Assembly: GCF_051106095.1 (NCBI RefSeq) | Contig: NC_135785.1 | Coordinates: 182,272,045 to 182,336,044 of the forward strand | Direction: 5' to 3' | Source of the DNA: Pogona vitticeps | Taxonomy: Eukaryota; Chordata; Lepidosauria; Squamata; Agamidae | Length of the DNA: 64,000 bases | Shown: piece by piece, positions 9,699 to 21,905 of the stretch | How positions within the stretch are numbered: position 1 is the stretch's first letter | How the letters are laid out: every line of letters begins with the position of its first letter | The notes under the pieces: model-generated | Database searches by the model: none | What the model was told of the DNA's origin: nothing | Seen by the model: only the letters and a program-made list of their open reading frames with translations | Made by a program: the position numbers and the translations under genes

Positions 9699-12041
9699 AG
9701 TAGTTCAGATGGATAGGGCCTATCTCCCTCACATTATCCTAAGCCCTTATCTCCTCCCACCTCGTGTTCTCATGACGTGTGTTTTTCTGGTTTGAATCTT
9801 TCTGGAACCAAAGCATGACCTTTGTCTTTCAGATAATCCATGCCACTATCACATTGAGCCATCAGAATCTATTGAGAGTATCTGAGGACAAGTTACTTGA
9901 ACATAAATGCATCATTTCTTCCCTTTGCTAGTACAACAGGAAATACTTTGAATTACATGCATACTTATTTCTATTATAGCATGATGGTTTCAAACCCACC
10001 AAACCCACCACCCCTTCATCTCCTGCTGCTTTGCTTCTCCAGCCTCGTCTCCTGCGGTTCTGAAGGGGTTAGTCCGTCTCTCATTTCAAACTCAAATAAG
10101 GAAACAATTTTCTCCCTGTCCTTCAGAATGCCCCTGCTTTGAACTATTTTTGTTTAGAGAGGTAAGTTAGTGACTCCAGCCAAGTTTGAAAGAACGTACA
10201 CAAATGGAGGACAAACGTGTCTGACTTTTTTCCTCTTCTTTGCAAATAACGAAAAGTCATTCTGTCTGCCATGAGCATGTGGAAATGTGAAGGTCTTGAA
10301 GCCTTTTATCCAGAATGTGTAATTGTTAATTTAAAAGAAATGTAATATTTACTGGAACTATCACAAGCACATTGATCATGGTAGAACTAGCAGAGAAATG
10401 ATAGTGTCTCCATTTATTTGTAGATTTCCGATTTAATGTCTAGACTTTTTTTCAACCGATTAAAAAAAATTAAGGTCTGAGACCACAGATGCCTCAAAAA
10501 TGTGTATAAGTACAGACTTAAAATTCTTGGTTGGTGTTTTTGCTGTTCTCATACTAAGGTTTAAAGGTTACTGTTTTGAGTTCCAATATTATATTTTCAT
10601 GGTTCATATGAATCTGTATTACTTTACATTTTTGTTGGCAGCTTTCATTATGCCCTTGTGAGTCTTAGAAGCCATCAGACTTTCCTGCTGTTGAGAGATA
10701 TACTTTCCATAGAGTAACCTAATACAGAAATAATTGACTCTGATTTGTTTTGCTAATGGAGAGAGAATAGGCTAAAAAGGGGAAACCCATTTTTGTGTTT
10801 AATGGGAAATTAAGGAGTTAGGCAGGGGAACTGAGACACAGAGGGAAGTTATAATGGGTTGTACCAAATCTTAATATTTCATATCTGGTAGATGTCTTTT
10901 TTTGTTAGAGCACTGAACTGCATCTTGGCTCCATGGCTAATATGCCAAAGAGGGTGTGTTGGGGGGGGGAATCAGGATTGGTGAGGCCCACAGATTCTGT
11001 CCCTGTAAATTTTGACAGGAAGTAGAATGAAATTCTGCTCTTTGAAAGCTCTGAAGTGGGTCACAGAATCTGGAATGGCAGAGATAATTAATTCATTCCA
11101 CATCCCCTTTAGATGTACGCAAAAAACCAAGGTGGGTGTCAGTCTAGCAAAGCAGGGAACTATTTCTATTGGATTTCTAGATTGAGATTTGGATAGCCTC
11201 TGAATTGATTCCAGCAGAACTCAAAGCTGTTTTTTGAATGGCTGAACAGGAGGTCCAAGAAGCACCTTGTTGCTAGCAATAAGCACCTCTAGTGAAACCA
11301 ACAATGGACGTCAGATTGAAGATATCTGTTAGTCTTAATGGTATTTCCAAAGTTAAAATTAAAACGCCTGGTAAGTGTGATTGGATTTCTCTGGGTTCGA
11401 TGCAGAAAATGCCCATTTCACTATGTTTAAAGGAGAAATTGCGCTGTTATTCTGAGGTGTTTGTAAGATGCTATTCTGCAGAAAAATACTGTAGTTCCAT
11501 AAGGAAGTGTTCAAAAAACACTTGAACTTAGCTTTGGGAAAAGGGTACTGGTAGCCAAATTGCATGTGTGTGTATCAGAGAGGACAAGAAGGCGAGGAGT
11601 AAGTATGCAATTGAAATGACAGATTTGAGTTTCACTTTGCAATATTGATTTTAATGTGGCTACAATGTCTCTCACACTCTAACTGCCAAATGTGGTCGCT
11701 AAATTTAGGCTACAATTTTTTACTGGCTACATGACACAAAGATTAATTTGAATCTGTCTAGCTCTATTTGTTCCTTTTTTTCTCTGCCACTGGGGGGGAG
11801 CTTCAACTTTTTCAAACTAGAAATATTTGAATGGGCTTCTCCCCATGTAATTAGTTATGAAATGCTCTTCTAAAGATGGCGTGTGTGTGTGTGTGCACGA
11901 ACGCGTGCATGTGTGTGCCTGTAGGTGGTATTTTGGTGATATAGGCAGTTGGGGCATGATGTTCAGGACTAGAGGAGCACTCTGTCACACAATTCTTTCC
12001 TCTCCCCCAACTGTCCTCTGAATTTTTTATTTTTTTTATTT
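9698..12041. other. Gene-free stretch
   Basis: About 2.3 kb of A+T-rich single-copy-looking sequence. Short open frames exist but none has splice context, family motifs or codon structure that would support a gene. A short (TG)n lies at about 11880-11896. Confidence 0.45.
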
Positions 12042-12467
12042 CAGTGGTGGCTCGCTTAACAACGATAATCAGTTCCAGGAAAATCGCCGTTAAGCGAAAA
12101 CATCGTAAAGCGAAAATAAAAACCCCATTGAAACGCATTGAAACCTGTTCCAATGGGGTAAAAACTCACAGTCCAGCAAAGATCCTCCATATGGCGGCCA
12201 TTTTCGGTGCCTGTATAGTGAGGAATCCATCCCTAAACACAGCGGGGAGCCATTTTAATCACCCAGCGGCCATTTTGAAACCACCAATCAGCTGTTCAAA
12301 AAACATCGTTTTGCGAAGAATCGGTTCCCGAATCAGGGAACCGATCATCACAAAGCGAAATTCCCCCATTTAGACCATCGTTCTACGATTGCAATTGTAA
12401 TTGCAAAAAGATTGTCGTAAAGTGGATTTGTCGTAATGCGGGGCAATCGTTAAGCGAAGCACCACTG
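12042..12467. mobile_element. Tigger/pogo-like miniature element, 426 bp
   Basis: Starts CAGTGGTGGCTCGCTTAAC and ends GTTAAGCGAAGCACCACTG, the same terminal repeat family as the elements at 7682 and 50269. The interior (gcggccattttcggtgcct ... cccagcggccattttgaaac) is related to the interior of the 50269 copy, not to that of the 7682 copy. Flanks read TT rather than TA on both sides, so the TA duplication may have mutated. Confidence 0.8.
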
Positions 12468-15400
12468 TTCTTACATAAATGAGATTAGCACTACATCACC
12501 CTATCACGTTATAGCTGGGTGCTCATTATTATTATTTCTCACATTTATGCCCCCATCAATTCTCCATCAGATCAGAAGAGATGGGACCAGAAGAAGGAAG
12601 GATCAGCAGAGGTAGGAGCAGAGGAATAAAGGAAAGAAGAGGAGACTGTGGGCTGGAATGTGAATTGCATCACATCCAGCATGAATGCTGAACTCTGGAA
12701 TAAATGTGCAGTACCTGTATGAGCACTGACTGTGATTTCAGATTTAATACAAGCTGCAAATCAAATCACTGTGTAGCCACACCTTTAATGTAACAAGTCT
12801 CCTATGTCTTTAACAGCTACACAGCAGAACAATATTTAATGGAAACCACCTTCTTGTGTATATGCCAGGTAAAATAGCAGTTTAAATTTACCACAAAGAG
12901 TTTTTTAACATGGGTAAAAATTCAGCTCCCCTTGGTGGCAATTGCTTGTGAAGAAGAATGGGGGTTACCACAATTCTCATCCAAATAACAGTCTAAAAAT
13001 CCATTGGATACTAGTTCCGTCCAAGAAATCTATAAAACGGTTAGGAAAACCTGTTAGAAATCCAGTTTTCTTGTGGCCCTTCTCTTCTGGAGAATTTCCC
13101 CCTAATATTTGCATGCTAATCAGTAACTTGCCATTGATACAAAAGGGTGTCTGGAACTTACAACACCAAGTTTGGCATCTCATGGTGCAGGAGGCCAGTA
13201 ATATAGTAGCCACCATTTTGCAGGGGTTTGAGTAGCCTTCCCAAAGGTGTCTGGGCCAGCAGGAGCTCCTGCACTCACTTTTGCTTCCTTCCTGAGCAGT
13301 CAGGGGTATTTCCAGGCAGATCAAAGAGAGGATGTTTCAATTTCAGCCCCCCCCCCCCCGGGAAGGACAAAACTCTCTGCCTCAGCCATTTTTGGACAGC
13401 CCTTCACTTTCCGTTTGTTGTTTTTGAACTGAATATGGCTCCTTTATTTCTTGTTCTTCTGTCGTAACTGTGTTGGGGTGCTTTGGAACCAAACTGAAAG
13501 TGAGTGGGGCCATTTCTTTACTCTCTCAGGTGACAATCCCATTAAGAGGTCATGTGTGTGGAGAAAACAGGAGCATGCCCAGTTTGAAAACTCTGGCACC
13601 CCTTTGCTCCCACGTCACAGAGGAGCCATGGACTGGCTTATGGCCATGAGGTTTAAGCCATGTGGGTCTCACTTCAACAAGGGGTTGAGAGATGGACCAT
13701 CAGTCGGCTGGCAGGTTGGCTGATGTCGGGATCCAACCTTAACATTCTTATAAAGGTTTTAGCAGTATAAAGGTGTGGCCAATTTCTTCTATCCACGTGG
13801 TGTCACCATGGCCTCCTGCAACCCACACAAATTTGCTGGCAAACGAATTTCACAGGGAAGCACCATAGTACAAATCTCCATGCTGACATGAAGCCCAGAA
13901 TAAAAGAAACTAGCAGAGGTACAAAAACAAAACAACAAAACAAAACAACAAAAACAACAAACTTACGAGCAAGGAAGAGAAAAGGGCACTGATCATTGAG
14001 GACTAGTCTTATATCATCTGGATAGCCGTCTTGGGGGGGGAGGTTTACAAATAGTGCAGGTACTTCACTTGATACTGTTACAGAAGTAAATATTCTGTCT
14101 GGATATGTCCTGTATAGAACAGGATGCGCTAGAGAGAAGCAAGTCTATCTATAGCATGCTGCAGAGAGTTTATAAGCCTAAGAGTCAAAGGTTCTGAAGC
14201 ACCATTGCTCATTGGACGTTTAGTGAATTCACGGTGTTGATTTTACTTGAGAATGTAGCAGTGCTTGGTTATTTAGAATGGCCCCAAACAAATATTGGCC
14301 CAACAGCATATCCAGGCCATAACTGTCTATCATCTAGTTCTGGATCAGTATCAAAAGAGGTGTAAAATGCCTCGACATTTGCAAGATTTTTTTTAAAAAA
14401 CCAAAAAGTAAGCCTGGGTCACTTTCTGGGATATTAATATAAAGATTCATTATTGCGAGTTTTAAAAGTCAACTTGTTTTCCTCAAAGCAGCACATTCTA
14501 GAACATCCGTATGTAATCTCAGGAATATGCCTTGTTTGTGTTGGCTATTTCAAATGAATATCACTTTTCAGATTTCCATTTTCAGAAACATGATCTTGAC
14601 ACTGCATCTTTCCATGCTTTCTGATGTGGCATTTTCCCATAATGTTTTGATAAGTCAACGTTTCTTTTATATTGCTGATTTCCCTTAGTCGGTGTCCAAA
14701 CATATCATACTGAAGCACTAATGAAAGCATAGTTAACCAAAATAAAGACAATCTGTTTGCAAGTTAACCCTTATTCAAACTTCTTCGGAGTGGTTAATAT
14801 AATATTTGTTTTCTTAGGGGCAAAACAGCTGTAAAATGGAATCTATAAGATAGAATCCATATTGCCTGCCAATAAGAGACATAGCCTGGACAGAGAAGGC
14901 TTCAGGCATGAGTCACGGTTTCAGATGTGGTCATGGGGTTCTAAGACCAATGAACTGCTCTTTTATCATCTGGGAGTCAGGTTGTGACCCCTCACTGCCC
15001 CTCATGCATATATGCTGAAAATCACTTTGGCCATATAAAGAATAAGGCTGATGCTTTAGACTGTGCCCTGGCTATTACTCTCTCTTCTGCTTAGCATCAG
15101 AAAGTAACTTTGACCGTAGGTAAGAACAGGCCCTTGGAAACAGCTACGTACATCCTTCTTCCCGTCCACTGAAATCACTCCCCTGAGTACATTTATCTAT
15201 ATTTCGGTTTGCCATCTAAGTGCTACTGGGCAGGCATCCAAAATACGTCAAGACATGCTGAAAAAGTTAGGCTAATCGCTGGGCTTTGCTCTTACTTAGC
15301 CTATTATGCAAAATCCCAAAGTGCCAAAGAATATCAAGAAAGATTGCTGCAGATAATCTGCCCCTTCTTACATTTCAGAAAGACTAAAATTACATAGCTA

Positions 15401-16149
15401 AATATTAGGGCTCTGGGGTCTGAGCCAAACGTGAGCACTATCTCCACTATAACCCCACCCCCCAACTATCAGCATGTTGATCTTTGCTGAGGAACTCGAC
15501 AAGGAGTGCCTTACACAAAAACACATGCCCACGGACACTTGCAAGCCCATTCAAGCCTCTTGCTCTGTTACATTTAATGGTGAGCCCATTCTCCCAGGAA
15601 GGGAACTCGCGCCTGCATGATGCCACCTCTCTTATGTTCGCCTGCATAGAAGCTGGCACTTGGGTTCCTTGTCGAAAGATCATTCTCTGCCCTTTCATGA
15701 AACCCAACAGCTGGTGATTGAGCCTATCTCGGTGGTGTGGTTGGTCCTGTTCTCTTGAACACCCTAAACTTCTTGTTCAGACAGGATCTTGGCATATTTG
15801 TTTATTATTAGCAAACAAGCCATTGAAAATCTGTCCCCTTCCTCCCAAGAAAACCACATGAGGGCGTCCCTCATTTTCCACTTTTTCCCTCTTTCATGGA
15901 CATACAAACAGCAGTGTTATGAGAGCTTGAGCAGCAACTCTAGTATTAAAATAGGGCAAAAAAAAAAAAAAACACCCATACAACCTATGATTTTACCAGC
16001 ATTTCTTTTCAAAAGACAGTAGCTCTTTTACTGCCAGCTCAGTCCAGACTTTCCACTAGTCTTGCACCACTAGCCATTTCCTTAAAACTTACAGCCACTT
16101 ATAAACAAATTGAAGGGGTTGAAATGCCCATTCAAGACTACATTCCGTA
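12468..16149. other. Gene-free stretch
   Basis: About 3.7 kb with no supportable gene. Holds a poly-C run at about 13348-13361, an (AAAAC)n-like tract at about 13921-13965 and a poly-A run near 15958-15971. No known repeat family was recognised with confidence. Confidence 0.45.
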
Positions 16150-16157
16150 TGCTAGAT

Positions 16158-16281
16158 CAGCGGTCCCCAACCTTTTTGGGACTGTGGACTGTTTGGGGGG
16201 TGCAGGCTCTGTGCGCAGACCAGTTGGGGGGCAGGGGCACAGACCATCACGGGGCCATGGACCAGGGGTTGGGGACCCCTG
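16158..16281. mobile_element. hAT miniature element (124 bp)
   Basis: Starts CAGCGGTCCCCAACC and ends GGTTGGGGACCCCTG, classic hAT terminal repeats, with short complementary subterminal stretches (actgtggact / catggaccag). Its immediate flanks are tgctagat (left) and atctaaac (right), which do not match. The left flank instead matches the sequence following another hAT end at 20924. Confidence 0.8.
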
Positions 16282-16319
16282 ATCTAAACAAACCACACAG
16301 GGAGTGCCCACAGATTGCT

Positions 16320-17143
16320 TTACACCTAAACTTGTGGAGAAAGTTCTCCCCTTAATGGAGCTTTCCAATGGGAAATAAATTAGTTCTGGCCCATACCCAA
16401 TTCCCCACGGCTGATTTATTTAACTGGAAACAAGATCTTCCACCATATCAAGAGGCCCTTCACAAGTACCTAGACTTGATCCAACGGATCATTACTACAG
16501 TACTCACCACTCTTCTGAGCAGCCTCCTAAGCAAAGATGAGAAATGCCAGGCTCTTGCTAAGACCTACGCCTGGTATACTACTCATAGGGCTCAACAAAT
16601 AGCCGATGGCAATGGGACAATTGATTGGCCTGAAGCAGCAGCCGTCATAACCCCAGTTATTGATCCCAATCCTAATAAGCTTGCTGGGGTCCGCCTGCTG
16701 AAAGCAGCAAGAAATGCTGTAATTCATGGCCTCAAACTAGGAGTGCCAAAGGCTGTGAAACCTTCACAGAGTATATGAGATTGTTTTTTAAAAACCCCAC
16801 AGAATCCCCAAATGAATTCCTGACGAGGCTCAAAGATTACCCCGGAGGGAGACTGGGTGAGGCACCCATGCTGTGGCACGGTATGTGTGGTATGGAGTGC
16901 CCCCCTTCATCCCATGACGGACCGCGAACGATTCGGACCGGCACCCTTCTAGGGGAACCAGAAAAACCATCAGACGTGCGTCCCAAGAGATATCATTTAT
17001 TGACTGATAATTGTTTACAAGATCCTTTTGATACTGCGGAATTCAGTTCTGTTATTAATAAACGTGTTAATGTTGAACCTTATGAAGAGCCTCCGTGTCT
17101 CTTTCCCGCCTTTACTACCAGTGCTCCCCCGGCCACCGAAGAA
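16320..17143 (+). mobile_element. Endogenous retrovirus fossil: gag (capsid) region and unassigned part
   Basis: The stretch at about 16370-16860 encodes a capsid-like Gag segment: FPTADLFNWKQDLPPYQEAL corresponds to the start of gammaretrovirus-like capsid (FSSSDLYNWK in murine leukaemia viruses), and further on a block like 'NPTESPNEFLTRLKD' matches the capsid 'PNESPSAFLERLK' region. The following 16870-17143 part is not assigned; it has an AATAAA at about 17057 and could be LTR-derived. No polymerase or envelope is seen. Broken fossil. Confidence 0.7.
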
Positions 17144-17149
17144 CACCGT

Positions 17150-17640
17150 TACAGCATCTTAAAAAGCAGAGAATCACCTTGCCGACAAAGGTCCGCATAG
17201 TCAAAGCTATGGTTATTCCAGTTGCGATGTATGGAAGTGAGAGCTGGACCATAAAGAAGGCTGACCACCGAAGAATTGATGCTTTTGAATTCTGGTGCTG
17301 GAGGAGACTCTTGAGAGTCCCCTGGACTGCAAAGAGAACAAACCTATCAATTCTAAAGGAAATCAACCCTGAGTGCTCACTGGAAGGACAGATCCTGAAG
17401 CTGAGGCTCCAGTACTTTGGCCATCTCATGAGAAGAGAAGACTCCCTGGAAAAGACCCGGATGTTGGGAAAGTGTGACGGCAAGAGAAGGATGGCAGAAG
17501 ACGAAATGATTGGACAGTGTCATTGAAGCTGCCAACATGAGTTTGACCAAACTCTGGGAGGCAGTGGAAGACAGGAGGACCTGGCGTGCTCTGGTCCATA
17601 GAGTCATGAAGAGTCAGACACGACTTAACAACTAAACAAC
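17150..17640 (+). mobile_element. BovB (RTE) LINE, 3' end fragment
   Basis: Encodes the last part of the BovB ORF: a SESWTIKKADHRRIDAFEFW block, WCWRRLLRVPWTAKRTNLSI, then GQILKLRLQYFGHLMRREDS, and ends in the 3' UTR (gagtcagacacgacttaaca, then actaaacaac). The same protein block occurs on the minus strand at 48.7-48.9 kb. 5'-truncated, as usual for LINEs, and lying directly against the retroviral fossil. Confidence 0.9.
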
Positions 17641-17649
17641 AAAATAGGT

Positions 17650-18225
17650 TGTTGGCAGGAGAGGTAAGTAAATGTTTGGGAGGAACACAAGTTCCTATCC
17701 AGACCTGCACTCTCCCATATATACTCCACACATTTCATCTCCATCTCACTCCTTAGCCAAATCTTCACACACACCCCACTCAGTCCCTCCATCTGAATCC
17801 ATCCACTGTCACATTGACCTGCCCTTCCCACACCTCCCTCCCTCCAGCAACCGACAGAACGTGTCTCTTCTCCTCCTACCCACAATCCCCCATCATTGCC
17901 CTTCATATGCATATACCCAGACATACTATTACTTTTTTAAAAAAAACAAAAAACATCACCTCTAGACCCACTCAGCTCCCCTCTCATACATACACACTCC
18001 ACCTTCTTCCCAGCTGTATGGCTCCCCTATAGGAGATCCTCCCCTCCCAATCCCACACCATGCCACATGATGACCCCTCTGCCCCACATGGACAAAAAGC
18101 ATCCCACTATGCACTCCCCTCATCCCTTCCATGCCCCACATGCCTGACAGCCCTAACCAATCCCTCACACCATTTATAACATGCCCCCCACAACCCACCC
18201 CTGAATAGAGGGGTTAAAATCAGTT
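17650..18225. other. C-rich, gene-free stretch
   Basis: Strongly C-rich on this strand (many ccctcc, ccacacc, ctccc runs). No open frame with motifs. It may be internal sequence of the retroviral fossil next to it, but this is not shown. Confidence 0.4.
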
Positions 18226-19090
18226 AAGTGTGTTCCTAGTTAACTCCAACACTTGAGTCCATCTCTGTATTTCTGGAGCTGGTAGGCAATGTATACATCT
18301 GCTGGCGTGGATTCATGCACTGGCTTGGAACTATTTTTCCCACATCTCCAGATCTAGAGGCACCAATTGGCGGTTCCCATAAGGCTGTGCTGGGGCTGGA
18401 TGTTGGTGCAATTATAAGGTCCTTCTGCCCCCAGCCAGCCATTTTTCCTTTGAGTTAACCAGCCCGCCCTGCGTCCAGTGTGGCTGAGGTGGTCGCTTTG
18501 GGGCAGGATAGGAATTTTGGGTCCATCTCACCTGATTGCCATATAAAAGGTGGGCAGACATATTTTTGCCTATCCCACACTGTTTACCCATGGGTTTCTG
18601 AGGGCTATTCTATGTTTGAGTCATGTTTAAATAGGTCAAACTGTCAAGTAGTGCAGAAGAGAAGGTGTGTTTCAGTGAGCTCCCAAAAAGGACATGGGGT
18701 CCTACCGCACCCAGGATCATAGCAACCAGGATCTAGCATTTCACTTGCTGGGATGAGGGGTGAATAAGGTATAGTCCCATCCATTGCATGTCTTAGTTCT
18801 AGACAATTGGATGGATGGCAGATAGGGAGGTTTTTCTTCCCAGTCTGTGGCCAGCTGGGTACAAGTTGTTCAGGGGACAGCTCTGACCAGGGGCTTGGGA
18901 CTCACCCACTTAGGATTGGAGAGGGGGTAAGAGATACCCCTAGAGCCTGCCCCAGGGATCCGCATGATGTCCAGGCCCCTCTGCAGGATGAGAGTGATTG
19001 GAGGTGAAAAGCAATAAAGTGTGGCCCTAGTTAACTCCAACACCTGTGTCTGTCTCTTTATTTTGGGAGTGGGTGGGCAGAGATTAAACA
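18226..19090 (+). mobile_element. LTR-like fossil pair (endogenous retrovirus)
   Basis: The block 'cctagttaactccaacac..tgagtc/tgtgtc..tctgtatttctgg' occurs at about 18235-18290 and again at about 19025-19075, about 790 bp apart. The second copy follows an AATAAA (19012) and resembles an R-U5 end; a TATA-like atataaaagg lies at about 18541. A possible LTR runs from about 18479 (tgtggctgagg) to 19090 (ttaaaca). Boundaries and family are uncertain. Fossil. Confidence 0.45.
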
Positions 19091-20130
19091 ATGGTAGTGG
19101 AGGAAAACATTGAATATTAATTTCATGAACTTTAAAATATCATGTGAATAAATCTACAGTGTTTTGGAAATTCATAGTATTACTGTATATTCCAAAGTGT
19201 CAATAGTCAACAAGGGACCACAGCGGAATATTTTAACTACAAAAATTCTCAAATGCTTTCCAGACAGTTTACATGTCTCCTCTACATTTTCTCTTTTGCA
19301 TTCTTTTTCAGCAGCTCCACAGTTCATCCCAAAAGCAGTCTCGACTGCCACTAGCAAAGTTCCATCTCCCACCCCCTCCAAATGTAGGATATCCTCAACA
19401 ATATTCACAGGCCTGACACTATGCTGATTTCCTACTGATTCTGCCTCTTATCACACAAGAGGGGAACTACCGAGACAGGGCTCACATGATCAGCATTGCT
19501 GATTTATCAAGAAAACATCAAACTAGTGGCATTCCCATTTGGACTTAAGAAAAAAAGCTCTCCTCTTTCTCTTGATCCTGAAGGATAGAGATCCAAGGGT
19601 TGGACCCTTATAAATTTTAAACAGAAGTTTCCAAGAGCTGCAGATGGAGATTGTTACTGCTGGTAACAATGAAATGAATGAAACAAATAAAAGGTAAAAT
19701 GAATGGAAGAAGCAGTGCAGGAAGAATAATCAATTATTGGTCTGGATACAACAGAGTATCATTGTTTAAAGTCATTGCATGTATGGTCAGAATGGCCACA
19801 ATGACATCCAGCCTCTAATAGGAAAGGGATGAGAAGACCACTATCTCTTCAATTGGACATGTTGGAGTAAGATGTTCCTTGCTTAAAAATTGAATTTCCT
19901 TTTTTCCTCTTTCAGTCTGCATTTGATCCTACCATTAGGCAGAAGGGGATGGGTGATTCAGAAGTCATATACTGGGGGATGGAAAGGAATAGTGGAGTAT
20001 TGGATGGTAGAGCTCTTTGTGGTACATGGTGGGTCCTAAATACAAATAAACTACATCAGGGCCCGAAGACAGAATTCTACTCACACTGAAGCAAAACTGC
20101 TCCCTTTCAGTCTCTGGCGCGACACATGTT
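19091..20130. other. Gene-free stretch
   Basis: About 1 kb of ordinary A+T-rich sequence with no exon or repeat that I can support. Confidence 0.4.
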
Positions 20131-20149
20131 GTTTTCAAATTTTTGTTTG

Positions 20150-20924
20150 TTCCTTGTTCCAGCAGCGGCGGCAAACAAGCAGCAGCAGGAAAGGAAAAGC
20201 AAAGGAAGAGAGAGGGAGGGAACGAGTGACAGACTGTCAAGAAGGACGGACGGACGGGCGCAAGCTCTCCGCAGCAGGCTGCAAAGGGGACGGGGAGGGG
20301 AACATGTGCGAGAAGGCTGTTCTGTTGGCATCACCCCCTCCCGTGGCACGTCTCGGCAGGAAGCGGAGGAGCACCAGACGGGAGGAAGGAGAAGCACATG
20401 GCCAGGTTGCGAGCTGGGCCCTTCCTTCACCTCAGCCAGAGAGGACGAGGTGACAGCAGCAGCAGCAGCCTTGCCAGGTGAACCATGAAGAATGGGGGGG
20501 GGGGAGAGAGCTAAAACTAGAAGCCCTGGTGGCACCAAACTCCTGAGGGAGAAGACTGCTGGGCAGGGAGAAGGATCCCCTTCTGCATGCATGGGCGCTT
20601 TTGGGAGGGGGAGGTGGGACCCAGCCCCTACGAGGCAGGGAGGAAGCCCCGTGCTCACCAAGTAGGTGCCGCTGCTGCTGCTGCTCCCGCTCCAGATTGG
20701 GCTGAAATTAGAAGCCAGGCAGATTTTGAGAGTGGGTGGGCGTGTCACGCTTGTGGGTCGCCGTGTTGCGCTTGTGCACATATGCACAAGCGTGACATGC
20801 TGCTCCTCAAGTGCAACACACACCCCGTGCGTGTATACAGGGGGCAGAGATCCGTGTCTGCGGCTCAGTTAAAGGAAGTCCACGGACTGGCGCTGGGCCG
20901 CGGACCAGGGGTTGATGACTCCTG
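20150..20924. other. GC-rich block ending in a hAT terminus
   Basis: G+C-rich with many CpG dinucleotides (gcggcggcaaac, ggacggacggacgggcgc, tggcgctgggccgcgg), contrasting with A+T-rich surroundings, and with a CAG/CTG run at about 20455-20470 and 20668-20686. The last 30 bases match the right end of the hAT miniature element at 16252-16281. Several open frames cross it on both strands, but they are low-complexity and show no family. Either a GC-rich non-autonomous hAT interior or an orphan CpG island. Confidence 0.5.
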
Positions 20925-20929
20925 TGCTA

Positions 20930-20930
<1 letters not shown>

Positions 20931-21005
<75 letters not shown>

Positions 21006-21065
21006 TATATCCCACCCATCTGGTATATTTATACCACTCTGAGCGGCTAATAGTTTATCAAGTAG
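20931..21065 (-). mobile_element. L2-type 3' tail with (TTGA)n satellite
   Basis: A (TTGA)n run at 20931-21004 is followed by tttatatcccacccatctgg and ctctgagcggctaatag, the minus-strand form of the L2 3' end (gccgctc...gatgggtgggatataaa). The satellite is the tail of the L2 fragment and starts within or directly after the hAT-like flanking repeat. Confidence 0.75.
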
Positions 21066-21640
21066 CATGGAGGTTTTACTACTCCATACTAGGTTTTCTA
21101 GCCTTCCCATTTATGAGTAGTTCTGACTGAGTTGTTGCACTAGGCATACACTTATAAGCTCGAGAAACAAAGGTGGGCAGTTCTTGTAAAGACATACAAA
21201 ATCTTTTTGCTAAAATCAAAACAAAAAAAATAAGGAAAAGAAACCCAGATTCATTTACAGAAGCTAAATGTGGCAAAATCACACATTTGCAAATTGCACA
21301 GTTTTATGATTTGTTCCCTGCTGGGAGTCTTTGTATAGCAAAGCCCAGAATCCTCCAAACAGCATGACGAGCAGAGCCTGTGTTTTCAGGGTTGAAGTTC
21401 TGCTGCCTTCTCATCAAGAGGGACACTACCTTTAGTCCACTCTCCACACTTGTACCGATTCCCTGTTTCTTTTCAGCTTAGCTGCAGTCTTAATGGCAGT
21501 AACGTGTGTGTGTGTGTTTTCCCAGCAATATACAGCAGTAAGCCACAGTATGTGTGGGAGTGGATGTGGTTTGATCCTGAATGAGCAATTAAGACCCATT
21601 CGAAGATCCCACTCTTAGAGAAGAAGAAAACTGCTGACAG

Positions 21641-21776
21641 CAGAAGTGGCGAATCTTTGGTTCTCTGGATGTTTTGGAGTACAATTCCCACAGTACTTTA
21701 CCGCTGGCCCTATAGTCTGGGGATTCTTGGAGATGAAGTCGAAAACAACTTGACTGCCAAAGGTTCACCATCCCAG
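21641..21776. mobile_element. hAT miniature element with degraded 8-bp duplication
   Basis: Left end cagaagtggcgaatctttgg and right end ccaaaggttcaccatcccag are inverted copies of each other. The middle has the 'gtacaattcccacag' type core shared with other hAT miniatures in the window. Flanks gctgacag and gcttacaa agree at 6 of 8 positions. Confidence 0.65.
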
Positions 21777-21905
21777 GCTTACAAGGCGCCTATACTTCAG
21801 AAGTTACAATTACCCATTAGTTATAGCTGCAAGTGAACCAACGTAAGTAAGATAGTGTGAACAAATGTTATATGCCATCAAGTCACTTCAAAACATTGTC
21901 AAGTA

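Larger units (their letters stand above)
16158..20924. mobile_element. Possible composite or large hAT unit bounded by 8-bp duplications
   Basis: The left end is the hAT terminus at 16158, preceded by tgctagat (16150-16157). The right end is a second hAT-type terminus (gcggaccaggggttgatgac then tcctg, ending 20924), followed by tgctagat (20925-20932). An identical 8-bp repeat at both outer ends is the length hAT transposases create. The interior holds retroviral fossils, a BovB end and a GC-rich block, and no transposase. It could be a macro-transposition between two hAT copies or a single large element filled by later insertions. hAT target preference (around CTAGA) makes a chance match more likely than for random 8-mers. 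Confidence 0.5.

Noticed and set aside
20107-20823. A 238-codon open frame on the minus strand and two shorter ones on the plus strand, in GC-rich sequence
   Set aside because: Stop codons are rare in GC-rich DNA by chance. The products are low-complexity (Ser/Pro/Leu or Arg/Gln-rich), lack known motifs, and the block ends at a hAT terminus.
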